NCBI GenBank assembly: GCA_963576735.1
Contig: OY755170.1
Coordinates: 13,128,567 to 13,192,566 of the forward strand
Direction: 5' to 3'
DNA length: 64,000 nt
Source of the DNA: Bedellia somnulentella
Taxonomy: Eukaryota; Arthropoda; Insecta; Lepidoptera; Bedelliidae
Of this stretch, positions 12,101 to 21,170 are shown piece after piece. Position 1 is the stretch's first letter. Every line of letters starts with the position of its first letter. Under the pieces are notes generated by a model. It ran no database searches, was not told where the DNA came from, and saw only the letters and a list, made by a program, of their open reading frames with translations. The position numbers and the translations under genes are program-made.

Positions 12101-14949
12101 ACCACTCGCTCAATCGCCAACTCGCTATTCTTTAATATACTATTAACTACTTGGTTTATCTTTACTTATCCGAAATTTACGATTCTACTTTGTCTCATTT
12201 CTTTACTATGTTCAGCAACACGATTTTAGTTCAGAAAATATATAGTTTTTGACGGGACAAAATAATGTATCATAAAATATGTGTAATGCATTTTACTAGT
12301 TTCTTTATCTTTGATTATTTCAAATAAGGTTATTTACTTAAGTCAGATTAACTTTACTAAAATAGTAACCGAGACTCGGTCTTTAGTTGAACAATGAAAA
12401 CTTAAAATTGATTGAAGTAAGAACGCAACTATAATTTGAACAGTTTATGCTATCTCTGATGAATACGTCACGATTCTACTATATCCCACAGTAGTCCAAA
12501 GTATGTTCTTTGATGGTATGTTGTCGTTTCAAATATACATAGCAAGTATTGACGGAATCCTTTTTCATAAAAAAAACATGCGTCATCAGCTGCCTAATTT
12601 TCTTTTTAGGGTTCCGTACCAAAATAGTACTATCCTATTTCTGAAATGTTATTGTGGTCGTCATATTCGGAAGAATACTATCGCCCGATTCCTGAATTGA
12701 GTATTCCAGCTGAGAACAACTTAAGTATCGTTTTGTCGCATTGAAATCTTAACAACTGAATGAGACAAAACGATACTTAAGTCGTTCTCAGCTTGAATAC
12801 TCAATTCAGAAATCGGGCGTTAGTTCTATATAACGGGATTGCTGTCAGTTTATCAACGTTGTCTATTTTTGGAACCAACAATTCATCAATTCACAATGTT
12901 ATTTATCCACTTGTGCGTGGAGCAAAATATACATTGTGGTGTACAAGAATAGATTCGTGGTCACAATTGCAAGATCAGACTACTTTTCATTCATTGCATT
13001 TAAGGGACCTTTGACGAAAACTACTTTAGAGACAGATCATGACGTATGTACAAGTTTAGTTTTGCAATAAAAACAGCAAAATATGTCTACTTCGTGAATT
13101 CGTGGGTTTAGCAAACGTATGTTAAAATCATGTTTCATACAATACATGTAGTAATTATTCACCATTATTACACATTTAATTTGAGCTACTTATGACGCGT
13201 AAAACCTTTATGTGCGTAGTTTTGAACTATTAGGTACAAAAAAATACATAATTGCCTTATTTCACTGGACTTTATTTCATATCATCTTTTTTTGCTTTTT
13301 GTGACCTACTTTTCCTAATGTACGATCAAGTATTTAAAATAAACTTAATCAATATGAGAACAATGGGCTAGCGATACTTCTGTTATAAAAAATTAGAACA
13401 TATACGCGTCATTTCGTTAATAATGTAGAAATGTAACGATCTATCTAACTGGTTGTTGCGTACGCGTCGCATCGAGCGGCCCCGCTTGCATGTAGGTCAG
13501 GGCGCTTTGCGGCCGTGCGCGGTTTAAATTTAGAACGATCCACACTTGTAAGCAGCCCCTCCCTGTACTATGATACCAGCCACATTTCTGGTACTCAAAC
13601 ATTTCATGCTTTAACATCCTTCATTAATGCTTAAAAATACATCACACTATGCTACACATTATATAATCATTTGAAAGAATTTTATGACCGTTAGCTCAAA
13701 ATCAGATTACATCAGAGCAAAACTGTTACATCTTACAAAATACAAATTGTGCAAAACGTTTGTTCTTCATGAATAGAATATGAAAACCTTACAACTGAGT
13801 TTTCACACGCATTACTCGAATAATATTGTACCTACTTCAGCTGCCCCAGTTCGCCAATAACTAGATCGGATAACTAGAAACAATTTACATCGTTGTGGGT
13901 GTTGGGGAAATATTCTAAGTAATGTTTACTAGCCAAATCGTTTAATATATTTACGCCATTATAACTACTAGTACTGTAGAGTCAAACTAAAATTTAATAG
14001 TCTTTCAGATGGCAAGGAATGTGAAAAATCGACTAGGCTGAAAACATAACTTAAGTAGTTTTTTATATTACATGGAAAAGACTAGCGATAAGCTAAAATA
14101 TGCTTATCTGAAATTCTGAATTGTATACCGCTATAAACTATAAATCTGTAAAATACTTAAACTATTTCTATCTATTTGACACAAGAAGTAATTAAAAACT
14201 CGAAATAAGAGGCTTTAAAGATTTTCCGAAGTAGAACTTCTTAATGATCTATAAATCCAATGACTGAGTAATTTTCAAGTGATGAGCTGAGCGACATTGC
14301 ACAAACCTTATTTTTCATTTCATTTAATGTTACTATATTATATGGGGAATTAAAATAAATAAACACTTAAATAGATAGAAACAGTTTTTTTGTTCTAGAT
14401 GTTGCTAACATCATTAAACAACAAAACCAAGAGAATACAAATATACTCACCTTCGAGTTTCATTCCAACATCCAGACATTTCTGAAATCTGCAAAAGGGA
14501 CATCTTTTCCGTTGTGTCTTGTCAATATGGCAAGCTCTCTCTGCCACACACGTGTAGACTTTTTTGTTCTGGACGGTACGTTTGAAAAATCCTTTACACG
14601 ATTCACATGTAAGTAAACCGTAATGGTAACCGCTTACTTTGTCGCCACAGACAGGACAAAGTTCTTCAATTACATCCTTGGTATCGGTTTGGTCACACAC
14701 GGTGCCGGTAGTTGGTAAGTACGCTCCAGGTTCACAGCCAGCACCTGTTGGAAACAGATACGAGGCATCCAAATTGGCGTATCCAAATGATTGTTGGTCT
14801 GAAGGGCATTGGTATGCTGCGCCCTGAGGAACGTATTGTTGGGAAGCACCAGAAGGTCCACCACCGGTGCCTGTACCTTCTGGGCCCGGACTCAAATCGA
14901 AGGGGGACATATTAAGGGACATGAGGCCTGCCTGCTGATCCATCGTCAT
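3028..14949 (-). CDS. Nuclear receptor FTZ-F1 (NR5A group), five coding exons joined
   Basis: FTZ-F1 is a nuclear transcription factor that binds YCAAGGYCR as a monomer. In insects it is a competence factor for the ecdysone response in moulting and metamorphosis, and an early partner of Fushi tarazu. Exons 14949-14451, 7441-6819, 4542-4284, 4131-4031 and 3174-3028 total 1629 nt and stay in frame across GT/AG junctions, giving 542 residues. Visible parts are: a Gly/Ser/Gln-rich N-terminus (1-95); two C4 zinc fingers (C98 to about M163) with P-box CESCKG; the FTZ-F1 box with [15 protein letters not shown] (about 169-191); a SUMO-type VKQE (227-230); a Ser/Pro/Gln/Ala-rich hinge to about 305; the ligand-binding domain (about 310-531); and AF-2 helix LLMEML (532-537) near the terminal KRK. 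Length is close to other lepidopteran FTZ-F1 proteins. The start is ATG at 14949, with an in-frame TGA at 14982-14980. No break or missing key residue is seen. Confidence 0.96.
3362..3690. repeat. Diverged tandem duplication in ftz-f1 intron 4
   Basis: Two related segments of about 150 bases follow each other with an offset of 180-200 bases. Both carry TTGCTCAGATT near the start and AATACTTTAATGAGGTCAC near the end. They lie between coding exons 4 and 5. Confidence 0.6.
3766..3953 (+). mobile_element. Short Helitron-like element, 3' end CACTAG|T, in ftz-f1 intron 4
   Basis: The right end has the usual non-autonomous Helitron pattern of a GC-rich stretch, then CACTAG followed by host T (3954). 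The left part begins with the ACTATAAATATTTGTGATTG stretch common at the 5' ends of lepidopteran Helitrons. No coding capacity. The left border is uncertain. Confidence 0.5.
4031..4131 (-). CDS. ftz-f1 coding exon 4: LBD
   Basis: This 101-nt exon encodes [10 protein letters not shown] through TCYPTIQ (to residue 494), with acceptor TTTCCAG and donor ACAG|GTATGG. It is too short to appear as an open frame of its own and was found by joining splice sites and matching the expected LBD order. Confidence 0.93.
4284..4542 (-). CDS. ftz-f1 coding exon 3: LBD core
   Basis: Residues 375-460 plus one base of codon 461. It begins [12 protein letters not shown], the conserved nuclear-receptor signature region, and ends KFLLLLNP. 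The acceptor is TTCCTCAG and the donor is CCAG|GTTGGT. The frame joins exon 2 in phase 0 and leaves phase 1 for exon 4 (aspartate 461 is split). Confidence 0.95.
4543..6818 (-). other. ftz-f1 intron 2
   Basis: Spliced out between coding exons 2 and 3. Mostly AT-rich, with two GC-rich islands (about 5470-5590 and 6050-6240). The first has a run of GGC triplets and a nuclear-receptor half-site. No coding exon is needed here, since exons 2 and 3 join in phase 0. Confidence 0.7.
5542..5552 (+). promoter_or_regulatory. Candidate HR3/ROR-type half-site in ftz-f1 intron 2
   Basis: TAAGTAGGTCA fits the monomer consensus WAWNTRGGTCA exactly. It lies directly after a (GGC)n run in a GC-rich island that also contains GCCATCTTG, a YY1/Pho-like core. 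Function is inferred only. Confidence 0.3.
6819..7441 (-). CDS. ftz-f1 coding exon 2: FTZ-F1 box, hinge, start of LBD
   Basis: Residues 167-374 are encoded here. The acceptor is a T-run followed by GCAG at 7445-7442, and the donor is AAG|GTATTT. The exon opens with the FTZ-F1 box, the C-terminal extension that gives NR5A receptors monomer binding to the bases before the AGGTCA half-site. It then encodes a low-complexity hinge with VKQE (227-230), the consensus for SUMO attachment that represses NR5A receptors. Its last third (from about [11 protein letters not shown]) is the first part of the ligand-binding domain. Long open frames on the opposite strand here are shadows. Confidence 0.95.
7854..7962 (-). 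repeat. SINE family B fragment (tail half)
   Basis: On the minus strand this is the 3' part of the tRNA-type SINE seen complete at 48076-48449, ending in the GGGCGTGAAAG version of its tail. The tRNA-like head is missing. It lies in ftz-f1 intron 1. Confidence 0.75.
8746..8760 (+). promoter_or_regulatory. Two overlapping FTZ-F1 monomer sites in ftz-f1 intron 1
   Basis: The sequence reads TCAAGGTCAAGGTCA, two exact YCAAGGYCR sites (8746-8754 and 8752-8760) sharing three bases. This is the motif bound by the receptor this gene encodes. A weaker TCAAGGTAA lies near 8884. Autoregulation is inferred. Confidence 0.5.
9137..9145 (+). promoter_or_regulatory. Third FTZ-F1 monomer site in intron 1
   Basis: TCAAGGCCG is an exact match to YCAAGGYCR. 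It is about 380 bases from the tandem pair at 8746-8760, within a GC-rich island. Confidence 0.4.
10558..10849 (-). mobile_element. SINE family A, complete, flanked by an 11-bp target duplication
   Basis: The sense strand is minus. It runs from a GTGTAGTGTCGGCTTAGAA-type start through GGCGACTAACGG and GGTTGGAGACCC to CCGTGAGTATATG and a (TATG)n tail. TTTTTTTATAA occurs at 10547-10557 and again at 10850-10860 as the target-site duplication. The 5' end carries an extra copy of the GCTGTGTAGTGTCGGC motif and a GCTTAT repeat. Non-coding; it needs a LINE to move. Confidence 0.85.
12682..12819. mobile_element. Foldback (hairpin) MITE, copy 1
   Basis: Two arms of about 60 bases are near-perfect inverted copies around a loop of about 14 bases. 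The outer ends read CGCCCGATT...AATCGGGCG and the arms contain CTGAATTGAGTATTC. A second copy with the same ends lies at 55321-55442, so this is a family. No coding sequence. Confidence 0.8.
13489..13499 (+). promoter_or_regulatory. HR3/ROR-like half-site in a GC-rich intron 1 island
   Basis: CATGTAGGTCA matches WAWNTRGGTCA at all but the first base. It sits in a CpG-rich block (about 13440-13560) about 950 bases downstream of the first coding exon. Function inferred. Confidence 0.25.
14451..14949 (-). CDS. ftz-f1 coding exon 1: N-terminus and DNA-binding domain
   Basis: This exon encodes residues 1-166 plus the first base of codon 167. It holds all eight zinc-binding cysteines of the two fingers (CPVC...CESC and CVAERAC...CPFC) and P-box CESCKG. 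The donor reads AAG|GTGAGT, a strong site. ATG at 14949 is followed two codons later by another ATG in better context (ACGATGG), so translation could start at either. The frame upstream is closed by TGA at 14982-14980, so a longer protein from this exon is not possible without an alternative splice acceptor inside it. Confidence 0.95.
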
Positions 14950-15600
14950 AATCAGCCGCCCGCAGCGGATTACTTTTGTTCACGACCTACTGCGGCTTTG
15001 CCGCTAATTGTTCACAGTCACAATGTTCACAAGTGAATTGGTAATAACACTATCTACTGCTAGTAAGCTGCACCTGTTTGAACACAACTGAAAGAAGCAC
15101 TTGAATCCAGTACATATTGCAGCGTACAACTTTGAAATGTTTGGATTGCTGAACCGCTGTATAGTCAAAGGTAAAGTAAGGTAGTCACAGACGTGCACTA
15201 TACGTTTCACGATTGCGTGTACTTGGATCGTGTTTACCAAGCACAGCGGTGGTAAACGTGCCGCTCAGCTGAGGTTCCGCGATCGACTGGCGGCCGGCAG
15301 CAGCGGCGCGCGTGCCGGCGTGGTTCCCGCATGCGCGCCCCGCCGCTGTCCGAAAACCCCCCGCCCTCGCGCACACAATGGAAAACGATTAGGAGCCCAT
15401 GTAATAAGTGAAAGTGAATCGGTGACCTACTTTCCCGCGATCCAGGTCTATGTTAGTGCGCGTTCGCGCGATTGCGCCACCGTGAGGTGGTGGTAGCGAA
15501 GTAGTATGAGAGGTAGAAGGGGGGCGACGACGGCCTACTAACCTACTTGTGCGTGGTGCCGCAGCAGGGCAGGGTTGCCGCGCCGCCCGCCTTTGCTTAC
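14950..15600 (-). promoter_or_regulatory. Candidate promoter and 5' UTR of the ftz-f1 isoform starting at 14949
   Basis: The block is much richer in G, C and CpG than its surroundings, especially 15240-15380 and 15420-15600, and lies directly upstream of the start codon. It contains an exact HR3/ROR half-site (15433-15423) and a partial one near 14990-14983. I could not pick a transcription start or convincing TATA box. Alternative: part of it is exon sequence of a longer isoform. Confidence 0.5.
15423..15433 (-). promoter_or_regulatory. Candidate HR3 (ROR-type) binding site upstream of ftz-f1
   Basis: On the gene strand the bases read AAAGTAGGTCA, an exact WAWNTRGGTCA. It lies about 475 bases upstream of the ATG. 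HR3 is the known activator of beta-ftz-f1 in Drosophila and silkworm, so a site here fits, but binding is inferred. Confidence 0.45.
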
Positions 15601-16479
15601 GTTATGTTTACTTAAGCAAATTGGTCAGTAATGGGAGTAATAAAAAAACGAAATTAAACAAAGTAAAACTACAATGTGCGCTTTTGTAAAGCCCCCGTAA
15701 AGGACAATAAAATTTAAAAAAATGACCGTTAACCTCAATGAAAATGGTCTACAATAGTATTTTGATCATATTAGAGAGAATGTAGGAATGAATTATATCT
15801 TTTTTTATGTCATAAAAAGGCGAATTTTCTTTAGAAGGTAGCTAATTAAATTACAGAACCTATCGATCTGACTTTCACTTAACTTTTAAGTAATGTACCA
15901 GAGAGAAGTCAAGGCGGATTCCTTTTGCAAGAATTAAAAAGGGATTGCATAGTGTACAAACCGATTTTAATAAGCCGATATATCGATCACGGATCGCAAC
16001 TGCAAACAGGAGCGGGTTCAGTTTCAGGAATCCTTAATGGATTACTATGCCTTGGCTCCTTTTATGACTGTTTGTTAAATTAAGTAGTATCGACGATAGT
16101 ACCTCCTCTATTCAAAGATGTGTGATAATTATAAATAAGACTAAAATCATACAATAAGCATAAGTAAAACTGTACCTTCATAGAATAATAGAGGCCTTCT
16201 TGCAACAGTAACACTGAGTAATGATAGTAATATTACTACATGATTTTAAAGCCGAAATAGCAGTCGAATGCGTTTTGTTTACTATAACATTTGCTGGATT
16301 TTAGCAAAGTGGATTGTCCAAAACTAATCTGTACATATGATAACTGTTTGTTTGATCGGTTTCAGAATACTAATAAGCTTAATAAAAAGATTTTAAGGGG
16401 GCTCTGATACAACAAAATAAATTTTATTTATTTTCATTCGATATTCAAAACGGCAGAAGGTTATCCACACAGTTAAGAG
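15601..16479. other. AT-rich, nothing recognised
   Basis: The stretch between the GC-rich upstream block and the first upstream SINE copy contains no reading frame or repeat that I can name. Confidence 0.4.
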
Positions 16480-16489
16480 TGAGTTTATA

Positions 16490-16743
16490 CATACATATAC
16501 TCACGGCTATAAATTCCGAGAAGGGGTAGCCAGAGCTAAGGAATTAGAAATTCCTCAGCCACTTTTGGAAAGTTGGGATGGGAAAAGATGGTAAAGTAAA
16601 GGTTATAAAAATTAAATGTACGATGGGTCTCCAACCGCATCGCCCAAATATCCCTTAAAAGCCCCAACACCGTTAGTCGCCTTTTACGTACACCCGCCGG
16701 AAGAAATGGGGTAGTGCTATTCTAAGCCGACACTACACAGCTA
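16490..16743 (-). mobile_element. SINE family A, complete, 10-bp target duplication
   Basis: Same order of landmarks as the copy at 10558-10849. TGAGTTTATA occurs at 16480-16489 and 16744-16753 on either side. The tail is two TATG units. Confidence 0.85.
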
Positions 16744-17306
16744 TGAGTTTATATTGAAATAAAAATAATGTTTAAAGCAGAGCAAGGAACCTTTCGTGTC
16801 ACCAACTCGCTCTTGGGCGGTTTTTAGTTCATTATTATTTTCTTCAAAATCAATGTTAATTAGGATTATTTTATATAGATAAGGATAAAGATTAAAAAAA
16901 ACTTATAAAACTTTATTTCAAGACTTTCCAACTTTATGAAAAGGCGAGTTCAGCGACACAATGAATCGCTTATATAAATAAATAGCCTAAAATGATACAT
17001 CAGATTAAGACTCCTGGCCACGGAGATGTCACTTTTAAAATTAACAAATAAAATATTTTTTAAGATTAAGACTAGGTTAGGGCAGTGCGCTAAACTAAGA
17101 GAACTCGTCATTAATATTATTGCAAAGGCCATAAAACATATCACTCAGGTCACATCACATCACTACTCAGGTCATGAGTACTAACCGCCAACGATCAGCC
17201 CAAAATCTACTGTTTCTTCGCACACAATAACAAAATAAAAATAAGATGTTGCAAGGATAATCACTAGTTTTATTACTGATTATTTGCTCACTGTTTATAT
17301 TTGGCA

Positions 17307-17626
17307 ACCGTGATAACTCAATGGAGAGAACAGCAGCCTTTCAAGTAGACAGGGGCGTGGTTTTAAACCCTGAGTTAGGCCTACACCAATGTGCATTTTA
17401 TAATGTCATATGTCTGGTTAATTTATCATGATTTTTAACGGTAAGAGTAAACAACGTGAGCCAAATTGTACTCCATCATGGGACAGTGTATTCGTACAAA
17501 AGGGCGATAGATCTGCCCCCTATCACGTGTGTATAATGTCCAACCAAAACTTGGATATGGAGGTGAGGTGTCAAGTGATTTTCAGAACATTAGCACTTCC
17601 GGGAATACTCGGCGCAAACGTTTGAG
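17307..17626 (+). mobile_element. SINE family B, full length but diverged
   Basis: It starts with a tRNA-like head (GTGATAACTCAATGGAGAGAAC, then a degenerate B box GGTTTTAAACCC), continues with the family body (CCTACACCAATGTGC; GACAGTGTATTCGTAC; CCCCCTATCACGTG) and ends CGGCGCAAACGTTTGAG. Many substitutions show an old insertion. Confidence 0.75.
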
Positions 17627-20600
17627 TTGAGATATATAAATTTGAATTTGTCGACGATCTCAAAGTTAAAGGCTACTAGTTTTATAGTCCGGTCTAAATA
17701 TTCGTTATCTTTTGACTCAAGATTTAGAAGGTTTTATTTTCCTCTGGACTAAAAATAGTTACTTGTCATTAAACACAAAGGACCCGTAAACTTTCACAAA
17801 AGCCCCAAACAAAATAATTGTTTCGGCAACTTCTCTTTATAGTGTACCCTTTAATAACTACAACTTCCGCGTAACCGGAGTAGAGTACAGTTATATAATA
17901 CAGTACCTGAAATACTTTAACGAAAAAAAGGGAAAAACTATTTATATTACCGATCCCTTAAAGTGTAAATTTTTATTTTTTATATAATCGATATCTGAGA
18001 TATACCAGATGATGTCGAGAATTTTTTTTCTGCGAGATGAATTGAAAAAAATTGAGACTAAGATATCATTAAACATACATACAATTACGACTATATTTCA
18101 ATAAAAGCTATTACAGCATCTGTGAAATACAATTCATCAATATAAAATATCATCAATATTTCGTCACAAATTAATGTGTTTATAGAGAAAGATAGACGAC
18201 TACACATAAATTCTAAATGCGTTCGGGTGTAGTATGTTTTATGTTCAAGCTTTATTATATTATAACAAATACTAAAAAGATAAAGCTAAGACGCTGTATA
18301 CCTATAAACCTCGAGAATTCAAACATAGATAATAAAAAAAAATATAAGACTTATTATTGAGAAAAAGATAAGTTCAGAGAAAATCCAAACTATTGTTTTA
18401 GCAGTATAATAAATGGATAATATGAAATTAAACATGATTTAATTAAATGTACGATAAATTTCATTATGTTTGAGGGTCTTTTTTCAATCATGATAATGAC
18501 AGTGTCAGTGTGCAATCATAATATGGTGGTTGATCAGTTAGCACCAAGGCTCGACATATATTAGTTTAAGTAATAGAACCGAAAATCGTTAAGTCAACTG
18601 GGTCATAAACACTTCTATCTTGTTAAGTGAAAGCAATTAATTTGAACATAATGCTCTTCTTGAAGTAGGGTGATGAAGGAAAGCGACAGTTTTTAACCGT
18701 AGACATCGTAGTGTGTCATTTTCGCTATCGCACAGACGCGCTGACCTCAATAGTATTGAAAGCAAAAGTTGCGTGCGCTTGCGCTGCCATCGACTCTCTT
18801 CGCGTGTGCGCAGATGACGTCATACTTTCTCTACACGATGAATGACGCGACCGTGAGTGTAACTCATCGTAACACATTACTTCGGTACCGGTCTGATTAT
18901 GTGTTACTATGTCACGCATTCGACAAGAGTTCACCAGCGTATATGGTTTTTCTTACTAACTTCATCATATTCTGTTTCCGGGGATCGCGCGTAGAAGGCA
19001 TTATGTTAAGATGAACTAATATCTTCGCGCTACCCCTTCGGAGACATCCGGTGTGAAATATAGTATTTTTCTGGGGACTAATATTCATTGCTACTAATGG
19101 GCCTAAGTATTTGAACCACTCTGTCAAGAGTGTTACGACTGAGAAGAAGAATGGGCCCAAGATGTCTGACTGCGTATTAGCACAAGTATATAGCTTATCC
19201 AGTTCAGGTTTTGAATACACTTGAAAACTCTCCAGTAATGCTTTAAGACGGATTTAGAAGAAATCAACAACATCACAGTTTATATTAATTAAGTTGTAAT
19301 TCTGCTATATTTAAATATACAAAGTTTATTTCTGCACAATATTAATATTGGTTCACGAAAACCTTGCAACTATTGTTCTTTGACCAATAAAAAGTTACAA
19401 GCGACATCGACATACATTCAGTGTTAAACTTTTATGGAGAAAGTTGAGTTACGCTTTTTAATTAAGATCTAAATTCAAAACCAAAATAAAGCTAAACTTT
19501 TATTCTTATAAGTATTAAAGAAATTGGCCGCAACCTGGTAAATTAAGTTGAGATAAAAAACGTAGACTAAAATTTCATTATACATAATTATGTTAAAAAT
19601 CACGCCAATCACATAAAAGATCAACATATCGCACCTTCGGTGGTACAAGGGCACAACTGCACTTTTTGTAGTTTTACAGGAGAGACGTTTTTAAGTTTTT
19701 TTTGCATTCAATGTCGTGTTATTGGGCTTTGTTTTGCGTCAAAGTAATTCTTATTTGCATTAAATACGATGCATTTATCTGCGAATATGGCCATGTACTT
19801 TGCTGGTAATAACATTTTTTTTGTTAATTATTAATAATATTTTTTCGATAAGGGGTATACATTTATGCCCTTATTCCACCAACATTTAAATAATTTTGAA
19901 ATTGTGGCCATATTTATCTTTCATGTTTTGTTGATTATTACATAAAAACACGTTTATTTTGTGCAAAAAATATATTTTATTAATTAATCAACTTTATAGG
20001 AATTTATGTTGAGAAAACTTTAAAATGTCTAGCGAAACTCTTTTGGACTTCCCTCAAAATATCCTAAAATTAGCGTCAAAATTAACGTTACAAAATCTTT
20101 GTTTACATCGGTAAACATACAGTTTTTAATTAATAAAGGATATTGTATAAATCAATAAAATAAAAGTATTAAACATAAAGTATAGTAAGCGTAATTTCAA
20201 ACAATCTTCATAGTTATTGTTGCACAGGCAACTTTGCAGTTAATAAAAAAAAACTGTAAAAAAGTTAACTTAACTCTGAACAAAACAAAATAATTATAAC
20301 ATCAACGATATTTTTTTACAATACAAATTAATAACATAGCAAGGTATTTTATTACTTAAAGGCAAGGGATGTCTGTAACTTTACGCATGTGAAGGTATTC
20401 GTAAGTTTAAAGATATTCTATTATCCATTTGCCACTGTATTTTATCCGTTTATAGATACATAGGTACTTTGACTAACAATCAACTTAAATTATAATAATA
20501 TTATCTTCTAAATTAGGTAAAAAAGGAATTATCATACTGCTTATAGATTTTGGGAAGTCTATTAGAGTCGATCAGTTGACGATTGTGTTCTTTTTCTCTC

Positions 20601-21158
20601 TTAGGGAGTGGTAGCTTCTCAGAATACAACCTGTTTAATGTAATATCTTTTATTTGTTTTCTATTGCCAGCACGACTTCAAGTTTTGCCTTCGTCTAGGT
20701 CTGAGATATATAGGTCTTTCTATATTGATATGCCTCTGAGCCTTTAGATATTTTAAGAACCTTAACTTTTTGCAGCTTAATAGTATTTCCATTAACATTT
20801 TTGTTGAGATAAAAAATTGGTTTCATCAGCCAATAATTTCAAGTCAAAGAAAAAATTGAAATTCATTTCATTAACTTTAAAGGGTGTTGCCACGTTCTTT
20901 GGCATTTCGGATAAAACTTACATACTCAGCTGGAGAGTATATAGGTCCAGATTTTTGAGCCCGTTTAACGTTTTCTCGATGACCGAATGAATGATGATAC
21001 GATCAGCTCTGTTTTGAGTATGACCTCTAATGAGGCACTATAAAATAATAGAAATATTGGAAATACAAATTCACAAATGATGCAATGGTTTTGTCTCTCC
21101 AACATTAGCTTATGAAAAAGGCATAAGTGTACTAAATATGACTTTGTCACTCCAGGAA
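17627..21158. other. No gene seen; one GC-richer island
   Basis: Mostly AT-rich with short random frames. A GC-richer island at about 18720-19060 carries the palindrome ATGACGTCAT. No transposon family of this window was recognised here. Confidence 0.4.
18814..18823. promoter_or_regulatory. CRE-type palindrome ATGACGTCAT
   Basis: An exact CREB/ATF core (TGACGTCA) with symmetrical flanks in a GC-rich island 3.9 kb upstream of the ftz-f1 start codon. Function unknown. Confidence 0.25.
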
Positions 21159-21170
21159 TATTAAATATTA

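Larger units (their letters stand above)
7442..14450 (-). other. ftz-f1 intron 1 (about 7 kb)
   Basis: Lies between the zinc-finger exon and the FTZ-F1-box exon, with GTGAGT at the 5' end and TTTTTTTGCAG at the 3' end. It holds a tRNA-type SINE fragment (7854-7962), an RTE-tailed SINE (10558-10849), a foldback element (12682-12819), a cluster of FTZ-F1 monomer sites (8746-9145) and GC-rich islands near 9060-9260, 9640-9730, 11920-12130 and 13440-13560. No further coding exon was recognised. Confidence 0.7.

Noticed and set aside
14639..15036. Several plus-strand frames of 62-75 codons and a second minus-strand frame
   Set aside because: They overlap the zinc-finger exon or its upstream region in other frames and resemble no protein.
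17143..17180. Two ACTCAGGTCA repeats as a hormone response element
   Set aside because: Spacing and flanks fit no known nuclear-receptor dimer site.
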